Positions 1-5,268 of a stretch of 9,004 nucleotides of DNA are shown in pieces (position 1 is the stretch's first letter; every line of letters begins with the position of its first letter). Source of the DNA: Microcaldota archaeon (GTDB taxonomy: Archaea; Iainarchaeota; Iainarchaeia; JAADDC01). The DNA lies in NCBI GenBank assembly GCA_027074515.1, contig JALTCQ010000041.1, positions 1 to 9,004 on the forward strand. Reading direction: 5' to 3'. The position numbers and the translations under genes were made by a program. The notes beneath the pieces are model-generated. The model saw nothing but the letters and a program-made list of their open reading frames with translations. It searched no databases and had not been told where the DNA came from.

Positions 1-2
1 CG

Positions 3-197
3 CACAACCTGGACAGCGATTCCGCGCAGGCGTTGGCAAAATTCCTAAACAAGCTCCCAGAAACAGGGCTATTCAAGCAGATAATCGTTATCACCCACGA
101 AGAAACGTTCAGCACGGCAGCAACGGGAACCACGTATATATTCACCAGAGACAAGGCGAAGGGGAGCCCAACAAAGTGGGAAGTGGTTGGATCGTAA
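3..197 (+). CDS. rad50: Rad50-like ABC ATPase, C-terminal end (partial)
   Basis: Only the last 64 codons are present; the gene begins left of the window and ends at TAA 195-197. The fragment carries the D-loop region of an SMC/Rad50-type nucleotide-binding domain (LDSDS, residues 3-7). It is followed by a helix, a hydrophobic strand (QIIVI, 26-30) and the switch histidine in THEETF (H32). The tail, ending in KWEVVGS, resembles the ending of archaeal Rad50 (switch His, an acidic pair, an Ala-rich turn, a strand, then a VEVV-type terminus). Rad50 with Mre11 forms the ATP-driven nuclease complex that processes DNA double-strand breaks. Walker A, coiled coil and zinc hook lie outside, so another SMC-like ATPase cannot be excluded. 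The gene converges on the tRNA-Tyr gene with only 8 nt between them. Confidence 0.72.
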   Translation, partial: HNLDSDSAQALAKFLNKLPETGLFKQIIVITHEETFSTAATGTTYIFTRDKAKGSPTKWEVVGS

Positions 198-199
198 AA
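196..199 (-). terminator. possible T-tract terminator of tRNA-Tyr
   Basis: The minus strand reads TTTT 7 nt beyond the discriminator base of tRNA-Tyr. Short T runs commonly end archaeal tRNA transcripts. The bases overlap the stop codon of the convergent Rad50-like gene. Confidence 0.4.
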
Positions 200-205
200 G
201 GAGAG

Positions 206-319
206 TCCGGGGGGAGGGATTTGAACCCCCAACCTGCCGGTTTCTGCCTGAACCATGTAGCAGGTTGGGCCAAAAGCCAGACTACAGCCGGCCGCTCTAC
301 CAGATTGAGCTACCCCCGG
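206..319 (-). tRNA. tRNA-Tyr (GUA) with 40-nt intron
   Basis: The minus strand folds as a full cloverleaf. The acceptor CCGGGGG pairs with CCCCCGG and A73 follows at 206. U8 and A9 are present, with D-stem GCTC/GAGC. The anticodon stem is GCCGG (288-292) with CCGGC (236-240). The variable loop has 5 nt, and the T-stem GGGGG/CCCTC encloses TTCAAAT. The anticodon GTA is at 283-285. C1-G72 is the archaeal/eukaryal tyrosine identity pair. The cloverleaf closes only if 40 nt (242-281) are removed after G37, giving a 74-nt mature tRNA. CCA is not encoded. A TATA-like box lies about 30 nt upstream, and a T4 run on the minus strand (196-199) lies just past the 3' end and may terminate transcription. 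Confidence 0.96.
242..281 (-). other. tRNA-Tyr intron, bulge-helix-bulge type
   Basis: A 40-nt intron sits at the canonical 37/38 site. On the minus strand the exon/intron junctions form a standard BHB. The anticodon stem GCCGG/CCGGC is followed by a 3-nt bulge AA|A holding the 3' splice site. Then comes a 4-bp central helix (CTGT with GCAG, one G-U pair), a 3-nt bulge AG|T holding the 5' splice site, and an intron helix (CTGG with TCAG, one G-U pair). This is the substrate recognised by archaeal tRNA splicing endonuclease EndA. The structure was worked out by hand from the sequence. Confidence 0.9.
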
Positions 320-344
320 ATCCAGAGGGAATAATGTTGAGGAA

Positions 345-355
345 GTTTTAAAGGG
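345..355 (-). promoter_or_regulatory. TATA-like box of tRNA-Tyr
   Basis: The minus strand reads CCCTTTAAAAC, an archaeal TATA-type element whose centre is about 30 nt before the tRNA 5' end at 319. That predicts initiation only a few nt upstream of the mature tRNA. It lies in the AT-rich gap after the stop codon of the E1-like gene. Confidence 0.75.
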
Positions 356-403
356 TTTTGTGAACCCAACGGGAATGCTTCGTCTCCACGTAACGGCTAA
401 GGG

Positions 404-1024
404 TCATACCTCCAGAACGGTAAAAACTAGGCGGCTCAGGTCAATATGCAAGAGCTTGTCTCGAAGAACAGAAGGCACACCACTCAGCTCCCTCAAGCCC
501 TCAAGCGCCATTATGGATGCCACCACCCCAACATGGGCCGCAGCAACGTTCGAAGCCGAGGATATGCGAGAAACGTTCAGGCGCTTCGCACGAAGGACGG
601 ACACCATACCCACGCTGCTGCCCACGCTGCCAAATACGATGGGCCCTTTTCTTTCTTGCATGAGCCCTGCCTTCTCAGTCCACGCGTCCATACAGTCAAA
701 AACGAGGTCGTAGTCGTTCACGTCCACGTCACGCCAGCTCCCTACGATTCCCCGCACGCTAACGTATGGGTTCACCATTTTCAAGCGGTCTGCGATCACT
801 GCGGCCTTCGGGGCACCAAGATCCTCCTCTCGAAAGAGGAACTGGCGATTTAGGTTGTGCGATTCTATCACGTCAGGATCCACAATATCAACGTTGCCCA
901 CTCCTGCCAGAACAAGCTCTGTGGCTACGAAATTCCCCAGACCCCCTGTGCCCGCCACGAGAACACGGGAACGGGACAACCTTTCCTGATCAAGGATGGC
1001 GGCCTGCCGAAGGTATCGCTCCAT
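404..1024 (-). CDS. ThiF/MoeB/HesA-family E1-like adenylyltransferase, minimal form
   Basis: This 206-residue Rossmann-type E1-like enzyme belongs to the family that uses ATP to adenylate the C-terminal glycine of ubiquitin-like sulfur carriers (MoaD, ThiS, archaeal SAMPs). The N-terminus RYLRQ (3-7) contains the family arginine. The nucleotide loop GTGGLG is at 25-30, and IVDPDVI (48-53) holds the ribose-binding acidic residue. NLNRQFLF (57-64) holds the catalytic Arg60, K73 follows in GAPKAA, and DCMDAW (110-115) holds the metal Asp. The usual CxxC pairs that bind structural zinc, and the later catalytic-cysteine segment, are absent; Cys111 is the only cysteine. A GAxVGVVAS-like helix and ALEGLREL close the fold, so the protein is complete but shorter than the usual 230-270 residues. 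ATG at 1024 was chosen because it begins the conserved N-terminus and has a TATA-like box 26 nt upstream. A longer in-frame reading to 1261 would run antisense through the neighbouring gene. The carrier partner is not in the window. Confidence 0.9.
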   Translation of the reverse strand: MERYLRQAAILDQERLSRSRVLVAGTGGLGNFVATELVLAGVGNVDIVDPDVIESHNLNRQFLFREEDLGAPKAAVIADRLKMVNPYVSVRGIVGSWRDVDVNDYDLVFDCMDAWTEKAGLMQERKGPIVFGSVGSSVGMVSVLRAKRLNVSRISSASNVAAAHVGVVASIMALEGLRELSGVPSVLRDKLLHIDLSRLVFTVLEV

Positions 1025-1025
1025 A

Positions 1026-1033
1026 ATATATAA
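1026..1033 (+). promoter_or_regulatory. TATA box of the small membrane protein gene
   Basis: TATATAAA is centred about 27 nt before ATG 1056, predicting transcription from the start codon itself (leaderless). The box begins 1 nt beyond the ATG of the divergent E1-like gene. Confidence 0.7.
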
Positions 1034-1044
1034 AGCATCAGCCC

Positions 1045-1054
1045 CCTTTATCAG
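1045..1054 (-). promoter_or_regulatory. TATA-like box of the E1-like gene
   Basis: The minus strand reads CTGATAAAGG, centred about 26 nt before ATG 1024. That spacing predicts a leaderless transcript. The element lies over the start region of the divergent plus-strand gene. Confidence 0.5.
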
Positions 1055-1055
1055 C

Positions 1056-1235
1056 ATGGACGTTGATGCGGTGATCGTGGGGATACTCATAACGTTCCTG
1101 GGAACGCTCCTGCTCCTCGAACAGATAGGAATTATAACACAGGCGGCGTTGCAGATGTCGCTGCCGTGGGTGCTCATCGTGGTCGGGCTCCTCGTCATAT
1201 ACGTGGGGTACGCGAAGGAAAGGATCACAAGATAA
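1056..1235 (+). CDS. small two-helix membrane protein, LiaI/LiaF-like transmembrane type
   Basis: This 59-residue protein has two hydrophobic segments (about residues 5-21 and 37-53) joined by a short loop. A basic tail, YAKERITR, should face the cytoplasm. The pattern (Gly-rich helix with LLLLEQIGII, then a Pro-Trp leading into a second Gly-containing helix) resembles the LiaI/LiaF-like transmembrane region (DUF5668 type). That module is common in small prokaryotic membrane proteins and in N-termini of envelope-stress proteins; its role is unknown here. ATG 1056 is preferred over the upstream in-frame ATG 996. The TATA box at 1026-1033 places transcription start at 1056, and the upstream extension is hydrophilic and antisense to the E1-like gene. 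It stands alone, followed by tRNA-Gln. Confidence 0.78.
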   Translation: MDVDAVIVGILITFLGTLLLLEQIGIITQAALQMSLPWVLIVVGLLVIYVGYAKERITR

Positions 1236-1238
1236 TTG

Positions 1239-1246
1239 CTTTTATC
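1239..1246 (+). promoter_or_regulatory. probable TATA-like box of tRNA-Gln
   Basis: CTTTTATC is centred about 34 nt before the mature tRNA-Gln 5' end. That fits a precursor with a 5' leader of some 8 nt. It lies directly after the stop codon of the small membrane protein. No better AT-rich element is present between 1236 and 1277. Confidence 0.45.
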
Positions 1247-1276
1247 AGTTTTCAACGCCATAACTAAATGGTGCGC

Positions 1277-1349
1277 AGCCCCGTGGTGTAGTGGTCAAGC
1301 ATGCGGGACTTTGGATCCCGCGACCGGGGTTCGAATCCCCGCGGGGCTA
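1277..1349 (+). tRNA. tRNA-Gln (UUG)
   Basis: This is a 73-nt intronless cloverleaf. The acceptor AGCCCCG (1277-1283) pairs with CGGGGCT (1342-1348), with A73 at 1349. The D-stem GTGT/GCAT has G-U pairs. The anticodon stem CGGGA/TCCCG encloses CTTTGGA, giving anticodon TTG at 1311-1313. The variable loop is CGAC, and the T-arm is CGGGG-TTCGAAT-CCCCG. The A1-U72 pair is typical of tRNA-Gln. CCA is not encoded. In most archaea this tRNA is first charged with glutamate and then amidated; no such enzymes are in the window. Confidence 0.97.
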
Positions 1350-1411
1350 TACTATCGCGATGATGATGAGGTATTACTCTGATTCGTGATGACAAAAGCC
1401 TCATCTGAGCG

Positions 1412-2314
1412 CTATATCGTCGTTCTTGGCACAGACCAGGCAGATGCCTCGTCAACAACTGGTTCTTCCATGGGTAGGTGCAAGGACAAGCGGAGGACGA
1501 AGTTACCCTCTCCCTGCACAAGAGAATCGACGCCCAGGTACTCGAGAAGGCCCGGGGGAGTCAGAAAGGATTCGTGGGCAACAAGGAGAAGAGGTTCCGA
1601 GATTACTGGGTACACGAAGGACGGGGAATCGGGGCAGGAAGCGAGGGGTTGCTCCACGTCCAGACCGCGCCAAACGATGGACGCAACAGCCTTCGTGGCG
1701 CGGGAAAAACCATAACGCATGTAGCCGGAAAAGCCACCCTCTGTGGGCTCGAGGAAGAGGTCGGCGCGATCATCTGCCTGCTCCACGGAAAGATGGTTAC
1801 GCTCCAGATCAATAGCATACGTCGGAACGGCAAATGCAACGATGATTCCCGAGAAAACAGGAGAACGCGGGAGGAACGCGGGAAACACGAGCTTCCCTCG
1901 CCCGTCCTTGCTGGCAACGAGCACGTGCGTCTCTGGAACGAGCGCCTGGGCAACAGAGTCCACCTCTCCGTGCTTGGCAAAGGAGTAATGAATGCGAGAA
2001 CCATCGCTCCAAACCGTGAGATAGCCGTAGTCGCAGGGGACGTCCAGGGAAAAGCCGTCTTGAGTAACAGAAAGATGGGAAAGCAGTTTATGAACAGCAT
2101 AGCCACGCAGAAGATTTATCGTGGGCCCATACAGAACGTAGACTACAAAAAGCGAATACGCGAGAATGGAAAACTGGAAGTAATTCGAAGGAACGCCCGC
2201 AGCGTAGAGCGCAAAGGCTAAGACTGCCAAGAAGAAAAACGCGAAGGCAATGGCCAATCCAACGGACCGCAGGTACCCTGGTCGCGGACCGTCAATCACG
2301 AGGAGGCGAACCAC
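1412..2314 (-). CDS. uncharacterised protein with two N-terminal membrane helices
   Basis: I do not recognise this 300-residue protein. After a short basic N-terminus there are two hydrophobic segments (about residues 17-39 and 47-68) that form a membrane hairpin. A soluble domain of about 230 residues follows, rich in strand-like stretches (for example 129-146, 156-170, 240-250 and 271-280). It shows no catalytic motif I can name. Two cysteines (94 and 227) are not in a metal-binding pattern. The start is GTG 2314, the first possible start in this frame; a TATATAAA box is centred 25 nt upstream, so the mRNA is probably leaderless. The nearby ATG at 2321 is in another frame and closes after nine codons. 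The gene is divergent from cysS, and its tail faces tRNA-Gln 62 nt away. Coherent helices and a well-placed promoter favour it over the long antisense reading on the plus strand. Confidence 0.75.
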   Translation of the reverse strand: MVRLLVIDGPRPGYLRSVGLAIAFAFFFLAVLAFALYAAGVPSNYFQFSILAYSLFVVYVLYGPTINLLRGYAVHKLLSHLSVTQDGFSLDVPCDYGYLTVWSDGSRIHYSFAKHGEVDSVAQALVPETHVLVASKDGRGKLVFPAFLPRSPVFSGIIVAFAVPTYAIDLERNHLSVEQADDRADLFLEPTEGGFSGYMRYGFSRATKAVASIVWRGLDVEQPLASCPDSPSFVYPVISEPLLLVAHESFLTPPGLLEYLGVDSLVQGEGNFVLRLSLHLPMEEPVVDEASAWSVPRTTI

Positions 2315-2335
2315 ACACCATAATCGCCCCCATCG

Positions 2336-2343
2336 TTTATATA
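2336..2343 (-). promoter_or_regulatory. TATA box for the membrane protein gene, possibly shared with cysS
   Basis: The minus strand reads TATATAAA, preceded by a purine-containing GGAAC that could act as BRE. Its centre is 25 nt before GTG 2314. On the plus strand the same bases read TTTATATA, centred 26 nt before position 2366, so it could also drive the cysS transcript. No other good TATA element lies between 2344 and cysS. Confidence 0.65.
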
Positions 2344-2365
2344 GTTCCGCCCCTCATTTGATACG

Positions 2366-2386
2366 ATGGGTGCTGGCCTTTGTTGA
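2366..2386 (+). CDS. possible leaderless leader peptide MGAGLC upstream of cysS
   Basis: A six-codon reading frame (ATG GGT GCT GGC CTT TGT TGA) begins exactly where a plus-strand transcript from TTTATATA (2336-2343) would start, about 26 nt from the box centre. Its last sense codon is Cys, and it lies 48 nt before the cysteinyl-tRNA synthetase start. It is too short to judge by coding statistics and may be chance. It is listed because position, leaderless spacing and the cysteine codon agree with a cysteine-sensing leader. Confidence 0.3.
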   Translation: MGAGLC

Positions 2387-2420
2387 TCCTACCCTGATTC
2401 TCGCATCATGCGTAGCCAAT

Positions 2421-2428
2421 GGAGGTGA
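2421..2428 (+). promoter_or_regulatory. Shine-Dalgarno site that decides the cysS start
   Basis: GGAGGTGA is a full match to the archaeal anti-Shine-Dalgarno and ends 5 nt before GTG 2434. It overlaps the last base of the alternative ATG 2419, so it can only serve the downstream GTG. It is the strongest Shine-Dalgarno site in the window, where most other genes appear leaderless. Confidence 0.8.
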
Positions 2429-2433
2429 AAAGC

Positions 2434-3819
2434 GTGAGCATATCCGTATACAACACCCTTAGTCGGCAGAAGGAAGAGTTCAAGACAATAGAGCCGAAGA
2501 AAGTCAAGATGTACGTCTGTGGGCCCACCACGTATGACCATTCACACATAGGCCACATGAGAACCTTTGCGTTCTTCGATGTAGTCCGCAGATGGCTGGA
2601 ATACAGGGGATACGACGTCACCATGCTCATCAACATCACGGACATCGACGACAAGACCATACGCCGAGCCAACGAAGAAGGAGTCTCATTCGCCGAGATC
2701 GCGGACCGTTACATGTTTGATTTCATCAAAGCACTCCAATCATACAATATTCGGCTACCAAACATCATGCCCAAAGCTACCAGCGTTATTGCAGATATGT
2801 ACTACGTTATCCAGACGCTCATAGACAAGGGCTATGCGTACGTCGCGGAAGATGGGGTCTACTTCGATGTCGCAAAGTTTGAGGATTATGGAAAGCTTTC
2901 TGGCCAGAAAAGAGAGTTCCTGCTCACGGGAGTACGCATAGAACCGTCGCCGTACAAGAGAAACGCGGGCGATTTTGCCCTCTGGAAGAGAAGAAAAGAG
3001 GGAGAACCATTCTGGCACGCTCCCTGGATGGATGGACGGCCCGGCTGGCACATAGAGTGTTCAACAATGATATGGAAATACCTGGGCGATCAGATAGACA
3101 TACACGGAGGAGGGACAGATCTAATCTTCCCGCACCACGAGAACGAGATCGCACAGAGCGAGGCGTTCACGGGCAAGAAGCCATTCGTCCGTTACTGGAT
3201 GCACGTGGGTATGCTGAAGATAAACGGCGAGAAGATGAGCAAATCGCTCGGCAACTTTATCCGCTGGTTTGAAGCGCTCGAAATGGCACCTGCAGCAGCC
3301 TGGCGCTTCTACTACGCAACAAACGCATACCGCCAGCCCATGAACATAACGGAGGAAGGCATAAAACAGGCGCACGAAACGGTCAAGCGTGTTTACCGTG
3401 CTGAACAAGCCCTGCGATACGCAATAGAGGACAACGAGCTTGGAGACAATGACTTCGACCCAAGACCATACTTGGAGCGATTTGGAGAGAGAATGGATGA
3501 TGATTTCGATACTCCTGGAGCAGTTGCAGCGATGATGGACTTCATCAACGCATTCCAGGGTAAGATATACAAGCTTTCCCCCGAATCCGCAAGAACTACG
3601 CTGGAAACGCTGAGAAAGATGATGTACATCCTCGGTCTGCCGGAAACAGGTGTGGACGGAAGAACCAAAGCAGCCATAGACGAATTAGTTGCCCTGCGAG
3701 GCGAGATGAGACAGGAGAAAAGGTACAACGTGGCAGATAGGATCCGTGAGAGGCTGACAGAGGTGGGCATCGAGCTGCACGACGGGAAGAACGGAACGAG
3801 GTGGTTCGTCGTCCCGTGA
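2434..3819 (+). CDS. cysS: cysteinyl-tRNA synthetase
   Basis: This class I aminoacyl-tRNA synthetase charges tRNA-Cys with cysteine using ATP in the cytoplasm. Counting from GTG 2434 gives 461 residues, the size of E. coli CysRS. The catalytic domain opens with YVCGPTTY; its Cys29, with Cys209, His234 and Glu238, makes the zinc site that selects cysteine. The HIGH motif is HIGH at 38-41 and KMSKS is at 267-271. GDFALWK and GRPGWHIECS (catalytic core) and DIHGGGTDLIFPHHENE are all intact. The C-terminal part (about 310-461) is the helical anticodon-binding region. GTG 2434 is preferred over in-frame ATG 2419 because of the Shine-Dalgarno site and because the protein then begins MSISVYNTL, as usual for the family. 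The promoter is unusually far away (about 68 nt of leader). TGA 3817-3819 is followed by T-rich tracts. Confidence 0.97.
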   Translation: MSISVYNTLSRQKEEFKTIEPKKVKMYVCGPTTYDHSHIGHMRTFAFFDVVRRWLEYRGYDVTMLINITDIDDKTIRRANEEGVSFAEIADRYMFDFIKALQSYNIRLPNIMPKATSVIADMYYVIQTLIDKGYAYVAEDGVYFDVAKFEDYGKLSGQKREFLLTGVRIEPSPYKRNAGDFALWKRRKEGEPFWHAPWMDGRPGWHIECSTMIWKYLGDQIDIHGGGTDLIFPHHENEIAQSEAFTGKKPFVRYWMHVGMLKINGEKMSKSLGNFIRWFEALEMAPAAAWRFYYATNAYRQPMNITEEGIKQAHETVKRVYRAEQALRYAIEDNELGDNDFDPRPYLERFGERMDDDFDTPGAVAAMMDFINAFQGKIYKLSPESARTTLETLRKMMYILGLPETGVDGRTKAAIDELVALRGEMRQEKRYNVADRIRERLTEVGIELHDGKNGTRWFVVP

Positions 3820-3822
3820 GCC

Positions 3823-3830
3823 TTTTTATT
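3823..3830 (+). promoter_or_regulatory. speB: TATA-like box of the ureohydrolase gene
   Basis: TTTTTATT lies 3 nt after the cysS stop codon and is centred 25-26 nt before ATG 3852, predicting a leaderless transcript. The same T5 run, with a second one at 3842-3846 (CCCTTTTTC), could act as an archaeal T-tract terminator for cysS. Confidence 0.6.
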
Positions 3831-3841
3831 CTTCAAAACCC

Positions 3842-3846
3842 TTTTT
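3842..3846 (+). terminator. possible T-tract terminator of cysS
   Basis: T5 runs at 3823-3827 and 3842-3846 follow the cysS stop codon within 30 nt. Archaeal RNA polymerase terminates at T-rich tracts without needing a hairpin. The assignment rests on composition and position only. Confidence 0.4.
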
Positions 3847-3851
3847 CTTCC

Positions 3852-4640
3852 ATGGAGTTCGCGGAGGCAAAGGATCACGGAGACATAACGATAGTGGGGA
3901 TTCCATACGAGGGCGTGCTTTCTGGATTACCAGGAATGCGAGAGGGGCCGCTGTTCATAAGAAAGGCATCGTATCTCCTCGAATCGTACGTCCCCGCCCT
4001 GAGAGCGGATCTCAGAGACGTCCCTTTCACAGACATGGGGAACGTGGAGCTGTTTGGAACCCCCGAAAAAATCAGCGAAGATGTGGCAGAAGTCGTGGCA
4101 GGGATCAAATATCCCGTGGTGCTAGGAGGGGACCATACAGTTACCATCGGCGTGGTTAAAGATCTCATAAAGCGCTATGGTGAGCTTAACGTCATATACT
4201 TCGACGCGCACTGGGATATGAGGGACAGTTACGGAGAATCCACGCACTCGCACGCATGCACGGCAGCAAGGATCGCAGAGATGGGTGCGAAGATCACGTT
4301 CATCGGCGTCCGTTCTGGCGCAAAAGAGGAGTGGGAAAGAGGCAAAACGTACCCAAGGTTCAAGGCCGGCGAGAAATGGCCCTTCAAGTTCTCCGGACCG
4401 ACGTACATCACAGTGGACATGGACGTATTCGACCCGGCATTTGCACCCGGCGTGGGGACGCCAGAACCAGCAGGGATCACGCCCAGGGAGTTCTTTGAAT
4501 GGTTATACACTGTAGAAATAGAAAAAATAGTGGGTTTTGACGTTGTAGAGGCAAACCCACTAATAGAGGACCACATCACCCCAATCCTGGCTGCCCGCAT
4601 CGTCAGAGATATGATCGCAAAAATGGCGGTGAGTAAGTAA
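3852..4640 (+). CDS. speB: agmatinase/arginase-family ureohydrolase, probable agmatinase
   Basis: This 262-residue binuclear manganese ureohydrolase cleaves a guanidinium group to urea and an amine. The probable substrate is agmatine (giving putrescine), part of polyamine synthesis. All six metal ligands are visible: His95 in GGDHT; Asp118, His120 and Asp122 in DAHWD; Asp189 and Asp191 in VDMDVFDP. The signature continues as FAPGVGTPEPAGIT (197-210), with a His-rich loop HSHACTAAR (132-140) near the active site. The length is slightly below the usual 290-310 residues owing to a short N-terminus. ATG 3852 is chosen because the TATA-like box is about 26 nt upstream. An in-frame ATG at 3801 would add 17 residues overlapping cysS. 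Substrate specificity within the family (agmatine, arginine, guanidinobutyrate and others) cannot be settled from motifs. It overlaps the next gene by one base. Confidence 0.9.
   Translation: MEFAEAKDHGDITIVGIPYEGVLSGLPGMREGPLFIRKASYLLESYVPALRADLRDVPFTDMGNVELFGTPEKISEDVAEVVAGIKYPVVLGGDHTVTIGVVKDLIKRYGELNVIYFDAHWDMRDSYGESTHSHACTAARIAEMGAKITFIGVRSGAKEEWERGKTYPRFKAGEKWPFKFSGPTYITVDMDVFDPAFAPGVGTPEPAGITPREFFEWLYTVEIEKIVGFDVVEANPLIEDHITPILAARIVRDMIAKMAVSK
4628..4633 (+). promoter_or_regulatory. internal Shine-Dalgarno site for the gene at 4640
   Basis: GGTGAG lies inside the last codons of the ureohydrolase gene, 6 nt before ATG 4640. Together with the TAATG stop/start overlap it suggests translational coupling of the two genes. 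Confidence 0.55.
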
Positions 4641-5248
4641 TGGTTTGGCGCAAGATCGCGGAAAAAATAAACGAAAAACGACTAGAGAGACAGCTGCGAA
4701 GATTCCCAAAAACGAAGGAATACGTTCTGCCATTGTTGGGCGAAAATAAAGACATCCTTGGAAAAATAGAGCGAGAGCATGGAGAATGGATAGAGAAAAC
4801 GCTGGAAAATCTCGAAAGCAGTGAACGACAGGACGTAGTTCAAAAATTCGCCAGAATCGTGGCTGAGACTGCCAAGAGCAACCCCAAACTCATGGGAAGA
4901 CTGAGAATGCTTATACCCAAAGACCCGGCATGGCTCCTGACTGTGCTGAAAAGGGTGGATCAACACGAGGACCATAGGGAAACCATCGGCGAAATCGTGC
5001 TGTATGACAAGATAAAGGACGAGGCAAGAATCGCAGAGCTCCAGAAACTGATGGATCAGCTCACTCCAGAGGAGAAGAAGATCCTACTCCTTGAAATCCA
5101 TAACCACGCAATGCTCAAGGTTCCAAACGCTGCGCCAGAGGCTGCTCTAAACTACCTTGCGGCAAAAAGACCTGACCTACAAGAAACGATAGAGCGCATA
5201 CTTGGCCGGAAAAAGGGGAACGGAAGGGTATCTCCCCTGCTTAAATAA
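4640..5248 (+). CDS. uncharacterised helical protein coupled to the ureohydrolase
   Basis: I do not recognise this 202-residue protein. It is highly charged, lacks cysteine, signal peptide and membrane segments, and appears almost entirely alpha-helical. A basic N-terminal helix (1-22) is followed by a helix with regular Leu/Ile spacing (28-60), RQDVVQKFARIVAETAKSNPKLMGRLRML (63-91), a DPAWLL turn (95-100) and LTPEEKKILLLEI (141-153). The C-terminal tail is basic and Gly-containing. The run of short helical units ending in Pro/Asn turns recalls helical-repeat or docking proteins, but this is only an impression. Its ATG overlaps the ureohydrolase stop (TAATG), with a Shine-Dalgarno site inside that gene, so the two are probably co-translated and may be functionally linked. 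The stop at 5246-5248 lies inside the TATA-like box of the next gene. Confidence 0.85.
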   Translation: MVWRKIAEKINEKRLERQLRRFPKTKEYVLPLLGENKDILGKIEREHGEWIEKTLENLESSERQDVVQKFARIVAETAKSNPKLMGRLRMLIPKDPAWLLTVLKRVDQHEDHRETIGEIVLYDKIKDEARIAELQKLMDQLTPEEKKILLLEIHNHAMLKVPNAAPEAALNYLAAKRPDLQETIERILGRKKGNGRVSPLLK

Positions 5249-5250
5249 AA
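5241..5250 (+). promoter_or_regulatory. TATA-like box of the DUF763 gene
   Basis: TTAAATAAAA is centred 24-25 nt before GTG 5269, predicting a leaderless transcript. It overlaps the stop codon of the preceding gene, so the DUF763 gene probably has its own promoter even though it follows in the same direction. Confidence 0.6.
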
Positions 5251-5268
5251 GCTCGCTGTCTGCAAAGG

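Noticed and set aside
446..853. 135-codon plus-strand frame across the E1-like gene
   Set aside because: It is antisense to a recognised family with intact motifs and shows no domain of its own.
996..1055. 20-codon upstream extension of the small membrane protein
   Set aside because: It is hydrophilic, overlaps the E1-like gene and would begin upstream of the TATA box that fits ATG 1056.
1025..1261. 79-codon in-frame upstream extension of the E1-like gene
   Set aside because: It would run antisense through the small membrane protein gene. It has no family similarity, and the conserved N-terminus RYLRQ begins at ATG 1024.
1350..1411. Possible terminator or small RNA between tRNA-Gln and the membrane protein gene
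   Set aside because: There is no T-tract on the plus strand, only TTTT on the minus strand inside GGCTTTTGTC, and no convincing stem. Nothing definite can be called.
1478..2221. 247-codon open frame on the plus strand, antisense to the membrane protein gene
   Set aside because: Its product is unusually basic with no domain or hydrophobic pattern. It lacks a placed promoter or Shine-Dalgarno site, while the opposite strand has coherent membrane helices and a TATA box. It is best explained as an antisense shadow.
2402..2412. Palindrome CGCATCATGCG just before cysS as an operator or terminator
   Set aside because: It gives only a 3-bp stem with a 5-nt loop when loop size is respected and has no following T-run. 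It is too weak to call alone.
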